Source: CAWFQB01 sp965277875
Lineage (GTDB): Bacteria; Armatimonadota; Chthonomonadetes; Chthonomonadales; Chthonomonadaceae
Length of the DNA: 64,000 nucleotides
Direction: 5' to 3'
Assembly: GCA_965277875.1 (NCBI GenBank)
Contig: CBDIDV010000002.1
Coordinates: 2,852,001 to 2,916,000 of the forward strand
The notes under the pieces are model-generated. The model saw only the letters and a list, made by a program, of their open reading frames with translations. It was not told the origin of the DNA and ran no database searches. Both the position numbers and the translations under genes were made by a program. This document shows, piece after piece, positions 18,503 through 27,371 of this stretch. Numbering within the stretch: the stretch's first letter is position 1; every line of letters starts with the position of its first letter.

Positions 18503-19129
18503 TTACGCGGCGACAGAGCGAAACAGGCGATGCCAGCACAGCGCAATGGCCGTCGCGCCCTCGTAATTCGGCTCTATGTTCATAACGACCCAGCTATTTT
18601 GCGTGTTGATGCCATGGCCCTTGAACAGCGTTTGCAGATCGGCCAGCACAAAGCCATGTTCACGCGCAATAGTCTTGATGCCTGCATTGAGAGTGTCGAA
18701 CGCCTGCCGCGCCTCGACCGAAATGCCGATTTGAGCAGAAAGAGCATGGTTGCCGTCGGTCGGGTCATAGACCGTGTTCATGATGACCGGGCATTGAAAT
18801 GTGACAAGACGCGCGGCGATCCGGCGCAGGTTGGCAAGCGGCGCGTCCATCATCTGCTGCCACGCGTCCGGCGCGGCGTCCGGGGGCAGAGTGTGCCGAA
18901 ACGCGGCGTGTAAAAAGTCGTTGCCGCCCGCCGTCAGGGTCACGACATCGGGCCGGATCGTAACGCGCTCTAAGGCGGCGAGTACGCTGTCCGTAGTCTG
19001 CCCGTCCCACGCCAGATTTTCGACCTGAGTGGCGCGGATGAGCCGCGCAAACTGACTGATCGCGCCGCCCTCCTCCACGCCCGTATAATCGTCAATGCTG
19101 ATGCTGTCGCCCAGCGCAAGATACTTCAT
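18503..19129 (-). CDS. SGNH/GDSL-type hydrolase
   Basis: A 208-residue esterase/lipase-like protein. Block I is LALGDSISIDDYTG with the Ser nucleophile, block III LTAGGNDFL supplies the oxyanion Asn. In the usual final block (DxxHPN) the sequence reads MNIEPNYEGATAIA, so the position of the catalytic His holds Glu. From memory some GDSL subfamilies have this IEPN variant, so it may still be active with another base. No signal peptide, so cytoplasmic. It lies between the sugar dehydrogenase and DinB genes, all on the minus strand, but with gaps that argue against a tight operon. Confidence 0.82.
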   Translation of the reverse strand: MKYLALGDSISIDDYTGVEEGGAISQFARLIRATQVENLAWDGQTTDSVLAALERVTIRPDVVTLTAGGNDFLHAAFRHTLPPDAAPDAWQQMMDAPLANLRRIAARLVTFQCPVIMNTVYDPTDGNHALSAQIGISVEARQAFDTLNAGIKTIAREHGFVLADLQTLFKGHGINTQNSWVVMNIEPNYEGATAIALCWHRLFRSVAA

Positions 19130-19164
19130 AGCGTCCTGTTCTCTCTTTGCCTGTTCCCCTTACT

Positions 19165-19701
19165 CTACGGCATTTTAGGTTTGAGCAGGGACAGCAGCAT
19201 GGCCTGCCCTCCATGATAGGCTTCATGCGTGATAACATGATGCAGCAGCCAGCGCAGCGTGAAATCCTTGTTGCGGCGCGTTCCGATGTGATTGGGATCG
19301 TTCAGGGCGCGAACCGTTTGCCGCGTCCGCTCGCGGATGGCGTCCTGCTGCGCGTAGTACCAGACCAGCGGCTGCCGGGGCGGTACAGGCCAGCGGATGG
19401 CGTACTGTTGTGTCTCTTTGGAGAGCAGGCGGCGAAGTTCTTCCTCATCTCGCGCGCCGCCCGCTGCCACCTCGTACAGCCAGTTAGCTTCCACATCCGC
19501 GATATGCAAAATCAACGCGCCTATGCTGTGCATGTCCGGGGCAGGCTGCCAGATAACCGCTTCGTCCGGCACATCCCCCAACTCTTCGCGCCAATTCTGC
19601 GTATTGTCGTCGAGCATCGCCAGCAGCAGCCCGATTTCCAAATTCAAGCCCTCTACAGGCGTTACATCCACAGCGGCCCTGTCTTTGTTTTCCTCTGCCA
19701 T
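19165..19701 (-). CDS. DinB-family protein
   Basis: A 178-residue four-helix bundle protein of the DinB/YfiT superfamily, which includes metal-dependent thiol transferases and many uncharacterised members. The metal-site pattern is present: His in SIGALILHIADVEANWL (near residue 87) and HHVITHEAYHGGQAMLL near the C-terminus with the HxxxH pair. Biochemical role unknown; bacillithiol or mycothiol-type transfer is the precedent. ATG 19701 follows GGAGAG. A T-rich low-complexity stretch with repeated CTTTTTCGTTA units (about 19760-19800) separates it from the ABC transporter gene. Confidence 0.87.
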   Translation of the reverse strand: MAEENKDRAAVDVTPVEGLNLEIGLLLAMLDDNTQNWREELGDVPDEAVIWQPAPDMHSIGALILHIADVEANWLYEVAAGGARDEEELRRLLSKETQQYAIRWPVPPRQPLVWYYAQQDAIRERTRQTVRALNDPNHIGTRRNKDFTLRWLLHHVITHEAYHGGQAMLLSLLKPKMP

Positions 19702-19818
19702 CGTCTCTCCTTGAGTTCGTGGTTCGTTGTCTGACCGACAGCCTGAACAGTGTTCTTTTGTTTCTACTTTTTCGTTACTTTTTCGTTATCTTTTCATTTG
19801 ATTGACGTGTTTCGCGGT

Positions 19819-21687
19819 TTATACCAATACTTTTTCTTTGGCTTCTTCCTGCGCTTCTTCACGGTTCAGGCCCATCTGGAGGCTGTACATTTCCGCGTAC
19901 AGGCCGCGCTGCGCCATCAGGTCGGTATGCGCCCCTTCCTCAACCAATCGGCCCTCTTCAAACACGAGGATTTTGTCGGCCCCGCGCACAAGGGAGAAGC
20001 GGTGACTGGTGACGAACGTAGTGCGGCCCCGCATCAGGCGTTCCAGGGCCTGCGTGATGATGGCCTCGCTTTCGGGTTCCACGCTCGATGTCGGCTCATC
20101 TAAAATCAGGATGTCGGGGTCGGCAAGAAAGGCGCGGGCGATGCTCAACCTTTGCCGCTGCCCGCCCGACAGCTTGACGCCCCGCTCGCCGATCTCGGTC
20201 GCAAAGCCCTCTGTCAGTTCCTGTATGAAGTCCAGCGCATTGGCGGCGCGGGCGGCGTTTTCTACTTGTTCCATGTCGGCGTCGGGCCTGCCGTAGCGGA
20301 TGTTGTCCAGGACGCTGCCGTTGAACAGAAACGTCTCTTGCAGCACGATTGCCATGCGCTGTCTTAGACTCTCCTGTGTCACGCCCTTCACGTCCTGCCC
20401 GTTCACGAGGATGCGTCCGGCTGTCACGTCCCAGAAGCGCGGCACGAGGTTCAGCACGGTTGTCTTGCCCGCGCCGCTCGGCCCGACAAGCGCCACCATC
20501 TGCCCCGGCTCGGCCACAAACGACACGCCCTCTAAAGTAGGTTTCAAACTAGATTTTGAAGCAGGTTTCGCGCCATACGTAAACGACACGTCCTGAAATT
20601 CCACGCGGCTGCTGCCCCGCCCGATTTGCAGGGTCGCGGCATCGGCCCTGTCCGTCACGCTTTCCGGCGCATCGAGCAGTTCAAACACCCGCGCTCCCGC
20701 CGCGTTCGCCCGCTGCAAGAGTTCATTGATGGTCGCAAGACTATTGATAGGACTGAACAATTGCCACCAATATCCACGGTAAGCCACAAGACCGCCAAGC
20801 GTAAACTGCCCGTGCAGCGTGAGCCATGCGCCATACCCGACCGAAAGAATATTGCTCATAAACCCGATGAAGCGCACGGTCGGGAAAAACGTGTTGCGGG
20901 CATAAATGGCGCGAAAGTTGGTCTGCAAATACCCCTCGGCCACGCCGCTGAAGCGGTGCGCTTCATCGCGCTCTTTGGCGAACGCTTTGATAAGCACAAG
21001 CCCTGTCAGATTCTCCTGAAGCCGCGCGTTCACCTCGCCCAGCCGATCCCGCGCCGCCCGGTATAAGGCCTTGACGCGCACATTAAAGAAGCGCGTCAGG
21101 AAGAACACGGCCACGATGGGCAGAAGCGTAATGAATCCCAGGCGGGCGTTCAGGCCGATCAGAATGCCCGCCACGACCAGGAAACTCAGGGTATTGCCGA
21201 TCACGCTGTCTATACTCTGGAACGCAACCTCCTGCAAAACGTCCACATCGCCCATTGCGCGGGCAATTAGATCGCCCGTCCGGTTCTCGCTCAGATATGC
21301 GAGCGACTGCCGCTGCAATTTCTGGTACACGGCGTTACGCAGATCGAACACGAACCGCTGCCCGACCTTCTCCAATATCACGCTCTTTACAGCATCTAAG
21401 AGCGTCGCCAGCCCCTGCAAAGCGAACATCAACAGCAGGGCCGGAACAAGGCGATTGACATGCCGCTGCACGACCACGACATCCACGATGTACTTCCAGA
21501 TAAGCGGATGAGCCGAGCCGAGCGGCGTGCCGACAAGCAGCAGACTGACGCCGAGCGCGATGCGGGCGCGATACGGACGCAGATACGGCACAAGCCTGCG
21601 AAATACCGTGAGGGAGGGTTTGGGCGGCACATTAGAGGCATCGCCCCCTATATCGGCGCGCAGGGCGGCAGAATACGATTGTCTCAC
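19819..21687 (-). CDS. ABC-type exporter, fused membrane and ATPase domains
   Basis: A 622-residue half-transporter: membrane domain (about 40-340, six helices, with LRNAVYQKLQRQSLAYLSENRTGDLIARAMGDVD coupling region) followed by the ATPase (about 380-600). Walker A GPSGAGKTT, Q-loop VLQETFLFNGSV, signature LSGGQRQR, Walker B ILILDEPTSSVE and H-loop TSHR are all present. The D-loop reads SSVE rather than SALD, a small departure. Such proteins dimerise to export lipids, peptides or drugs using ATP. The substrate is not predictable and no partner half is adjacent, so a homodimer is likely. Confidence 0.95.
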   Translation of the reverse strand: MRQSYSAALRADIGGDASNVPPKPSLTVFRRLVPYLRPYRARIALGVSLLLVGTPLGSAHPLIWKYIVDVVVVQRHVNRLVPALLLMFALQGLATLLDAVKSVILEKVGQRFVFDLRNAVYQKLQRQSLAYLSENRTGDLIARAMGDVDVLQEVAFQSIDSVIGNTLSFLVVAGILIGLNARLGFITLLPIVAVFFLTRFFNVRVKALYRAARDRLGEVNARLQENLTGLVLIKAFAKERDEAHRFSGVAEGYLQTNFRAIYARNTFFPTVRFIGFMSNILSVGYGAWLTLHGQFTLGGLVAYRGYWWQLFSPINSLATINELLQRANAAGARVFELLDAPESVTDRADAATLQIGRGSSRVEFQDVSFTYGAKPASKSSLKPTLEGVSFVAEPGQMVALVGPSGAGKTTVLNLVPRFWDVTAGRILVNGQDVKGVTQESLRQRMAIVLQETFLFNGSVLDNIRYGRPDADMEQVENAARAANALDFIQELTEGFATEIGERGVKLSGGQRQRLSIARAFLADPDILILDEPTSSVEPESEAIITQALERLMRGRTTFVTSHRFSLVRGADKILVFEEGRLVEEGAHTDLMAQRGLYAEMYSLQMGLNREEAQEEAKEKVLV

Positions 21688-21899
21688 AAGAGTGTCCTTA
21701 AACGCTTACAGTAAACGCTCACAGAAGCGTTGTCGTAGGCGGCGGTCAGAGGATGCCGAGAGCTGCCACGCGCCCTGCTCATGGATAGTCATAGATTGAT
21801 TGATTGGGCGCGTTGATCGAAAAGGGGAACACTCTTGTTTACAGGATGGCGCGGCGTGTAGTTCCTGGCAGGGCGTCAATGGTGTTGATGCCCTTGCGA

Positions 21900-22853
21900 T
21901 TACGAGGGGTTGAAGCGCGACGACTGGACGAACCGGAAACGCAGCGGGTTCGCGCCCGCGATATGTACCGCCTGAGTAACAAGAAACTCCACGACGCGCT
22001 CGGCTCCGGCGAACTGCGCCGCCTGTTCCGGCTCCCACAGGATGCGCGCCTGTCCGGTCAATTGCAGCGTATCGCCCCGCTCCCAATCAACAAACAGCAG
22101 GCCCGCGTTCGGGTTGGCGGCGATGTTGCCCAGCGTATTGAACATGGTGTTGCCGGCGTAGTCGGGAAAGCGCAGGGTGTGCGCGTCTACGACCTGCACA
22201 AAGCCCGGGTTGCCGCCCCGATGCGACGCGTCCGCCCCGCCGTTCGGCGCGACACTGGCGATAAAGAACGTATCCGCATTTGTGATCCACGCTTGCTGCA
22301 TTGCGTTCAACTCGGAACTCATTCCGGCATGAGGGGATGAGGATGAAAGCGTACCACCGGCATCGGAACCCGCGCTCGCAGTAATGACGCGCTCCTGAAT
22401 ATACTTGGGGCAGTTCGCGTATACCTCGCGGGCATGAACGCGCAGGGTTCCATTCGCGTCGCTTTCGACCGTGCCGTTGAAGCGCATCCTTTTGCGCGTG
22501 GCGGGATCTATAATCAGCAGGCCGAGTTCATGCCGCATCTGTTCGCTATCATGTTCGCTTTTGTCGCTTTGCAGTATTTGTTCCAGCGGGTCGCCGGGCA
22601 GCGGTGTGGCGGCAATATGCAGGGTCGTCTCGTCCTCAACCTGCATAAATCCCGGTGCGCCGACAAGCAGGGACGCCCATACCCACACTCTATCGTCCAC
22701 GCTGCCCGCAATCGCGAACGGCTGCTGCGCGGCGAAATCGGCGGCCAAAGGCGGTATCATGGCATGGATGCCGTTTCCGACTCGTGCCGCCATCTTTTCC
22801 ACGCCCGCCCGCCGCTGCACCGCCAGTTCTCCCGCATGGTATACCGATTTCAT
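21900..22853 (-). CDS. Pyridoxamine 5'-phosphate oxidase-like FMN-binding protein
   Basis: A 317-residue protein with two split-barrel-like halves: an N-terminal part with PFAIAGSVDDRVWVWASLLVG..VEDETTLHI and a C-terminal half with DTFFIASV..GFVQVVDAHTLRFPDYAGNTMFNTLGNIAANPNAGLLFVDWERGDTLQLTGQARI, typical of flavin or F420-binding oxidoreductases. ATG 22853 has AGAGGAG 7 nt upstream. It probably catalyses a redox reaction on a small substrate. The VOC protein and alpha/beta hydrolase that follow upstream on the same strand suggest a small-molecule detoxification cluster, although gaps exceed 100 bp. Confidence 0.85.
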   Translation of the reverse strand: MKSVYHAGELAVQRRAGVEKMAARVGNGIHAMIPPLAADFAAQQPFAIAGSVDDRVWVWASLLVGAPGFMQVEDETTLHIAATPLPGDPLEQILQSDKSEHDSEQMRHELGLLIIDPATRKRMRFNGTVESDANGTLRVHAREVYANCPKYIQERVITASAGSDAGGTLSSSSPHAGMSSELNAMQQAWITNADTFFIASVAPNGGADASHRGGNPGFVQVVDAHTLRFPDYAGNTMFNTLGNIAANPNAGLLFVDWERGDTLQLTGQARILWEPEQAAQFAGAERVVEFLVTQAVHIAGANPLRFRFVQSSRFNPS

Positions 22854-22966
22854 CTTTTTGCTCCTCTCAATCTCCTGCCGAGTCAAGTGGTTGTGCAGGC
22901 CGAACTCCCGCCCGCACAACCGTATGACACACTACTTTGTGCTTGCTGCCGCACTCGCTTTTGTGT

Positions 22967-23464
22967 TTAGAAGAAGCCGCAGGTGGGCGCTCCGGGTGTG
23001 GGCGCTGTAATGCCTTCGGCCCCGCTTGGCGCGTAGATCTCCAGGCGGATGCCGTCCGGGTCGGCAAAGAAAATGCCGCCGGACGCGCCGCCCTCGCTGT
23101 GCGGCACGATGCCTTCATGAAAGAAATGCGCGTCTAGCCCGCGCAGCCGACCCTCGGCCTCCCGCACCGCCTCGATGCTGTTGACCTGAAACGACAGATG
23201 GTGCAGGCCGGGAACGCCAGGGGAGAACGCGCCCTCGCCCTGCTGCCACAGGGTCAGGACAAGGCGCTTGCCGTCGCCCAGGAACACGAACGCGCGTCCC
23301 TCCTCATGCGACTCGTGCATCACGTTCAGCCCGAACGCCCGCGTATAAAAGTCCCGCGAACGGGCCAGATCGGTAACGTTCAGCCCGATATGTCCGGTCT
23401 GCATAGTTGCCAGAAACGCGGGCGGCATGAGGACGTTGTCTGTGTTGTTCGCTGTTGTGGTCAT
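22967..23464 (-). CDS. VOC-family (glyoxalase/dioxygenase-like) protein
   Basis: A 165-residue single-module metalloenzyme-fold protein. It opens TGHIGLNVTDLARSRDFYTRAFGL, has the paired strands GLHHLSFQV and ends GGIFFADPDGIRLEIYAPSG with the C-terminal Glu metal ligand. First-shell His and Glu positions are therefore present. Members include glyoxalase I, extradiol dioxygenases and antibiotic-binding proteins; the reaction here is unknown. The upstream 110 bp are a GTTTGTTGCTCGT-type tandem repeat, so the promoter is not evident. Confidence 0.87.
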   Translation of the reverse strand: MTTTANNTDNVLMPPAFLATMQTGHIGLNVTDLARSRDFYTRAFGLNVMHESHEEGRAFVFLGDGKRLVLTLWQQGEGAFSPGVPGLHHLSFQVNSIEAVREAEGRLRGLDAHFFHEGIVPHSEGGASGGIFFADPDGIRLEIYAPSGAEGITAPTPGAPTCGFF

Positions 23465-23476
23465 GGTTGTTCTTCC

Positions 23477-23572
23477 TTGTTGCTCGTCGTTTGTCGTTTG
23501 TCGTTTGTTGCTCGTTGTTTGTTGCTTGTCGTTTGTTGCTCGTCAAATGTTGGTTGGTGTTAGTTGTTTGTT
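23477..23572. repeat. GTTTGTCGTTTGTTGCTCGTT tandem-repeat tract
   Basis: About a dozen imperfect units of 7-8 bp (GTTTGTC, GTTGCTC, GTTTGTT) fill the gap between the VOC and alpha/beta hydrolase genes. The motif resembles the complementary arms at 50459-50678 and the tract inside tsaD. No inverted partner is seen here. Confidence 0.65.
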
Positions 23573-23614
23573 CGCGCCCGTCAGGTCGAAAACAGATCGG
23601 AATGCCAACGCGGG

Positions 23615-24532
23615 TCAAGCCGTGATGCTGCGCCGGTTTAGAAACGCGCGTATCAGGGCCGCGATCTCGTTGCCATCCTCTTCCAGCGCGAAATGCCCCG
23701 TGTTCAGCAGGTGCAGTTCGGCATTCGGCAGGTCGCGCAGGAACGCGTTTGCGCCCTCCGGCCCGAAAAACGGATCATTTCGGCCCCATACGATCAGGGT
23801 CGGCGGCTGATGCGCGCGGAGGTAGGCTTGCCAGAGCGGGTACAGCGGCGGGTTATTGCGATAGTCATAAAACAGTTCCAGGTTGGCGGCGCGATTGTTG
23901 GGCTTGTCCAGGAAAAATTGATCCAGACTCCAAGTGTCGGGACTGAGAGCGTCCGGGCTGCGCGTCCCCTCCTGATAAAAGTAGCGCGTCATGTCGGGCG
24001 CAAAGAAGGCCTCGACTGCCTTTTCGGTAGCCGGGCTGCGGTCGGCCCACAGCGCCCGAAACCCGGCCCACGCGGGCGTAAAGCCCTCGTCATAGGCGTT
24101 GCCGTTCTGCACGATGAGCGACGTGATCCAGTCGGGATGACGCGCCGCGATACGAAAGCCGACAGGTGCGCCATAATCCTGCACATACAGCGCAAACCGC
24201 TTCAGGTTCAGGGTCTGCGCGAACGTTTCGATGACCTCGGCAAGATGATCGAAGGTGTACGCAAAAGCGTTTGTGGCGGGCGTTTCGCTGTGACCGAAGC
24301 CGGGATAATCGGGCGCGATCAGGTGAAAGTCGTCCGCAAGGGCCGCGATAAGGTCGCGGAACATGAACGACGAAGAAGGGTAGCCACTCAGCAGCAGGAC
24401 GGTCGGATTGGCGGGGTCGCCCGCTTCCCGGTAAAAGATTTGCAGCCCTTCTACCAAAGCGATACGGTGCTGGATGCGCGTACTGGACGCCGCCGCGTGG
24501 TGCGCGGCATTAGATGTGACGGATGCGGACAT
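23615..24532 (-). CDS. Alpha/beta-fold hydrolase (haloalkane dehalogenase/epoxide hydrolase type)
   Basis: A 305-residue hydrolase. After LLLSGYPSSSFMFRDLIAAL (oxyanion region), the nucleophile elbow reads LYVQDYGAPVGFR with Asp as nucleophile, as in dehalogenases and epoxide hydrolases. The acid Asp lies in LIVWGRNDPFFGPEGA and the catalytic His in LNTGHFALEEDG. No signal peptide. It is divergent from the CGNR regulator at 24763, with a 9-bp inverted repeat in between, so regulation by that protein is likely. The natural substrate is unknown. Confidence 0.88.
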   Translation of the reverse strand: MSASVTSNAAHHAAASSTRIQHRIALVEGLQIFYREAGDPANPTVLLLSGYPSSSFMFRDLIAALADDFHLIAPDYPGFGHSETPATNAFAYTFDHLAEVIETFAQTLNLKRFALYVQDYGAPVGFRIAARHPDWITSLIVQNGNAYDEGFTPAWAGFRALWADRSPATEKAVEAFFAPDMTRYFYQEGTRSPDALSPDTWSLDQFFLDKPNNRAANLELFYDYRNNPPLYPLWQAYLRAHQPPTLIVWGRNDPFFGPEGANAFLRDLPNAELHLLNTGHFALEEDGNEIAALIRAFLNRRSITA

Positions 24533-24624
24533 GATCGTCTCCTTATGTTGAAACTGTGTCGAGATATGTGCGGATCGTGCGGGCGGTGAATCGAGCCGAT
24601 GAGCCGCTTCGTCACAGTACCTAT

Positions 24625-24655
24625 ATAACCTTCTATTTTATTTAATGAAGGTTAT
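24625..24655. promoter_or_regulatory. Candidate operator for the CGNR regulator
   Basis: ATAACCTTC (24625-24633) and GAAGGTTAT (24647-24655) form a perfect 9-bp inverted repeat with a 13-bp AT-rich spacer, in the gap between the divergent hydrolase and CGNR genes. Its position suits autoregulation and control of the hydrolase. Confidence 0.55.
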
Positions 24656-24692
24656 TTACTACGACGAAGGATGAGCGGCGCAAGTTCCTAAC

Positions 24693-24721
24693 TTGCTAAA
24701 AATATCTTTAGAGGTTACAAT
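24693..24721 (+). promoter_or_regulatory. Sigma-70-like promoter of the CGNR gene
   Basis: TTGCTA (24693-24698), 17-bp spacer, TACAAT (24716-24721). It lies 41 bp before the chosen start of the CGNR gene. Confidence 0.5.
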
Positions 24722-24762
24722 ATAATTGAAGTTCAGAAACGAATAGGAGAGTGGGGAGTCGG

Positions 24763-25386
24763 ATGAACAGTGAAGCAGAGCAAAGATCAGCAGGAAAGCC
24801 GTTTTTGTGGGTGGGCAACGCGCTGTGGCTGGATTTTGTGAATACGGCGATTATGCAGAACGGTCAAGACATAGATTTGCTTGGCGACGATGCGGATGTT
24901 GCGGCATGGGGAACGCAGGCCGGTATTACGGCCTTTGCGGCAGAGGCGGCGCAAGGTGGCGCAGCACCCACGCAGGCACACTCTTTGCTGGACGCGGCGC
25001 GAGAGTTTCGGCAGGTTCTGCACCGATTGGCTGTCGTGTGCGCGGCTGGCGGGGTGGTTTCGGGCGATATTCTGGACGCGGTCAACGCGCGGCTGGGTCT
25101 GAGGCAGGGGCATGACACGTTATCGCGCCACGAAACGGAGTACGCCTTAGTCTTTCACGAAGTGGGGACGGGCGAGGACATTCTCTTTGCGCGGCTGGCG
25201 CGCAGCGCGGCGGAACTGCTGGCAGGCGGCGACGCGCATCTGGTGCGTAAATGCGAAAACCCCGCCTGCGTCCTGTACTTCTATGACAACTCCAAAAACC
25301 ATGCGCGCCGCTGGTGCAGCATGAGCGGCTGCGGCAATCGCCACAAACAGCAGGCGCACTATCAGCGCAAGCGCAAAACTGCGTAA
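24763..25386 (+). CDS. CGNR zinc-finger (ABATE domain) transcriptional regulator
   Basis: About 207 residues. The N-terminal ABATE-type ligand domain begins FLWVGNALWLDFVNT; the C-terminal CGNR finger reads RKCENPACVLYFYDN..RRWCSMSGCGNRHKQQAHYQRKR, with four Cys binding zinc and a basic tail for DNA. Such proteins usually control a neighbouring enzyme gene. ATG 24763 is preferred to the GTG at 24751 because GGGGAG and AGGAG both precede it. It is divergent from the alpha/beta hydrolase and followed by a strong terminator. Confidence 0.9.
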   Translation: MNSEAEQRSAGKPFLWVGNALWLDFVNTAIMQNGQDIDLLGDDADVAAWGTQAGITAFAAEAAQGGAAPTQAHSLLDAAREFRQVLHRLAVVCAAGGVVSGDILDAVNARLGLRQGHDTLSRHETEYALVFHEVGTGEDILFARLARSAAELLAGGDAHLVRKCENPACVLYFYDNSKNHARRWCSMSGCGNRHKQQAHYQRKRKTA

Positions 25387-25416
25387 CAAATCCTTTGTAA
25401 ACGACTGTAAACGACA

Positions 25417-25449
25417 GCGCGGCATGGTTCAGCCTGAACCATGCCGCGC
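25417..25449 (+). terminator. Intrinsic terminator after the CGNR gene
   Basis: Perfect 16-bp stem GCGCGGCATGGTTCAG (25417-25432) with its complement (25434-25449), 31 bp after the stop; the following sequence is only weakly T-rich (CCCGTTTCT). Confidence 0.75.
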
Positions 25450-25478
25450 CCCGTTTCTCCACACTTCTATACTGCGCG

Positions 25479-25837
25479 CTACGCTTTGGTGATGCGAATG
25501 CGGTCTATGGTACTGCCCCATTCGTCAATCTGCGTCAGGGTCAGGCTTTGCGCGTCCATGTCGAAGACCGTGAGCGAGTGCCGATCCGACACGAAGCGGG
25601 CCACGTAATCGGCGTTGTTGTCTTCCGGATGCCGCCACTTGGCCGGGTTGTTGTTGCTGTCGGGGTCGTACAGATGCTTGCCGCCCGCGCCCGTTGTGAT
25701 GTAGATGACGCCGTTGGGCTTGGTCACGGTCTGCCCGTCGAACTTGCGGTCAACCGTGAACGTGCCGGGAACCAGACGCTTTTTGCTGTTCACGGTCTTG
25801 GCCGCGCCCAAGCCGTTAGCGGCGAAATCAAAGATTG
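25479..25837 (-). pseudogene. Duplicated 3' fragment of the Tat-exported phosphatase gene
   Basis: Encodes the last ~118 residues of the phosphatase at 28714-30312, from FxFAxxGLGAAKTVNSKK to the stop. The DNA 25480-25810 matches 28715-29045 with only two differences that I found (positions 25497 and 25755). Beyond 25810 the match falls abruptly, to DFAANG against KFAPDG, and then ends at the restriction gene. The stop codons differ (TAG here, TAA there). It has no promoter or N-terminal catalytic part and should be inert. Confidence 0.88.
25480..25810 (+). repeat. Direct repeat flanking the restriction island, left copy
   Basis: 331 bp, nearly identical to 28715-29045 in the same orientation. 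Together the copies bracket the three restriction-modification genes. Confidence 0.9.
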
Positions 25838-26922
25838 ACTATGCCAGCCAGAGGACAGCGCACTATTGATTTCAACAGCTCGATTTTGGGAGGCGTCGAA
25901 CTCGGCAATAAAATATCTGTGTAGGTGTCGCTGCCTGAGAAATCTATTCCTGCATCGCCCTCGACCATGTTTCTGAACGAAACTTCTTTGAAGGTCGAAG
26001 TCGTGTTTGGAAGGGCATAGTGCATGACGATAAATTTGATGTTGCGTCCGGGATTAGTTTTCACGCCACCTGTTTTCAGACGTGTTGTGCGTTCGATGTC
26101 TTTCAGAAGTTCATCCTGAATGATCCAGACGGCCTCGCCGCTCCATGCTTCAGCCAACGCGGTTTTCGCGAAAAGCTGTGTTGCCATACGCCCCCAAACC
26201 TGCCTTTTGTTAATACCGGGGGATTGATGTTGCGGCGTCAGTATAGCATTGCGAAACGCGCTTTGAATATCGGTTCCCATAGTCCTATTGGAACCGCTTG
26301 TGCTGGCTGACATCACTTCAAGGATATAGGGGCGTGTCAAATCGGGCAGCAGTATAGGCACATCCTCCGGCTGTGGTTGACGCGGCACGAAATATCTGCT
26401 CGCTTTGGCATATTGTACCAACAGCCGTAAATCGTCATTCGTGGCATTGTACAACTGCGCTTCCTGGCGCAAAGTTGTTGTTCGCAGAGGCGCGGCAACA
26501 TAATCGAAGTGATAGTTTATGTCCGCGAAATCAAGATTTACTTCCGTCCACAACCCTACGTCTATGCCTAGCGGCAGTCCCGCGTTTTTGAGTAGATCGC
26601 TTTCATACTGCTGCAAAGCCCTGTTGACGGGAGGAGGTCCTATGCCATTATGTTTGGCCCCCAAAATCCGGCGAGGACATACTACCCAAACATCGTTTCC
26701 CGCCTGAATGGAACACACGCCAGGAACAACATCGGTAATCCCCGGATTGAAATACCGTGTGAGCGGTTCCGCAGGCGTTAGCATTATTTTGGTCTGGTAG
26801 CGGTTTCCGCCTCCGTCACAATCCGCATCGGTAAAAGGACAGCGTTTTGCCTTGCGGCTTGCTTCAATGGCGGGAGTACGGTCGTTGACGTTATAGCCGA
26901 AAAGATCATATATGGTGGGCAT
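25828..26922 (-). CDS. NotI-like type II restriction endonuclease
   Basis: I recognise a resemblance to NotI, not a close copy. The N-terminal DLFGYNV.. leads to four cysteines (about 30 in RCPF, 37, 72 in PGVCSI, 84 in WVVCPRR), matching NotI's CPF..C..GVC..VCPNR metal-binding fold. YILEVMSASTSG near residue 205 parallels NotI's LEIQTMDFHG active-site strand, followed by a helix and QVWGRMATQLFAKTALA. It would cleave DNA left unmethylated by the neighbouring m5C methylase; the recognition site is unknown. ATG 26922 preferred over TTG 26928. Base composition is visibly more AT-rich than neighbours, consistent with transfer. It abuts the phosphatase fragment. Confidence 0.72.
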   Translation of the reverse strand: MPTIYDLFGYNVNDRTPAIEASRKAKRCPFTDADCDGGGNRYQTKIMLTPAEPLTRYFNPGITDVVPGVCSIQAGNDVWVVCPRRILGAKHNGIGPPPVNRALQQYESDLLKNAGLPLGIDVGLWTEVNLDFADINYHFDYVAAPLRTTTLRQEAQLYNATNDDLRLLVQYAKASRYFVPRQPQPEDVPILLPDLTRPYILEVMSASTSGSNRTMGTDIQSAFRNAILTPQHQSPGINKRQVWGRMATQLFAKTALAEAWSGEAVWIIQDELLKDIERTTRLKTGGVKTNPGRNIKFIVMHYALPNTTSTFKEVSFRNMVEGDAGIDFSGSDTYTDILLPSSTPPKIELLKSIVRCPLAGIVNL

Positions 26923-26969
26923 AGACAACTTTCATACAAAAATGCAAGGAGATTGGGGTCACAGCGTGA

Positions 26970-27371
26970 TTAGTCCAGAAAAGCCTTTAGCCTTTCCAAT
27001 AACGCGGCTTCATCTTTTGATTGACACTCCCACATAGTAAACACTTGCCAGCCCGCCTGTTCTAAGGCGGCGACATTGCGGGCGTCCCGCTCACGATTGC
27101 CGTTTATTTTTGGCGTCCAGTAGTCCGTGTTCGATGTGGGGCGTATTTTAGGGCGGCAGTCGTGACCATGCCAGAAACAGCCGTGTACGAAAATGGCCTT
27201 GCGCCGTCCGGCGAATACCAGATCAGGCTTTCCGGGCAAATCTCTTTTGTGCAGGCGATAGCGGTAGCCGTGATGGTGCAATAGACGGCGAACGCGCATC
27301 TCCAGGCCGGTGTTTTTCGACCGGACGGCGCGCATGGTTTCGCTTCGCTTTTCAGAACTAACTTTGTCCAT
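26970..27371 (-). CDS. vsr: Very-short-patch repair endonuclease
   Basis: A 133-residue Vsr nuclease that nicks at T:G mismatches created when 5-methylcytosine deaminates. Full-length match: MRAVRSKNTGLEMRVRRLLHHHGYRYRLH, the catalytic Asp in LPGKPDLVF, FVHGCFWHGHDC with metal and zinc ligands, and NRERDARNVAALEQAGWQVFTMWEC. Its ATG overlaps the last base of the methylase stop (TAATG), so the two are coupled. Its presence supports the methylase making m5C. Confidence 0.97.
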   Translation of the reverse strand: MDKVSSEKRSETMRAVRSKNTGLEMRVRRLLHHHGYRYRLHKRDLPGKPDLVFAGRRKAIFVHGCFWHGHDCRPKIRPTSNTDYWTPKINGNRERDARNVAALEQAGWQVFTMWECQSKDEAALLERLKAFLD

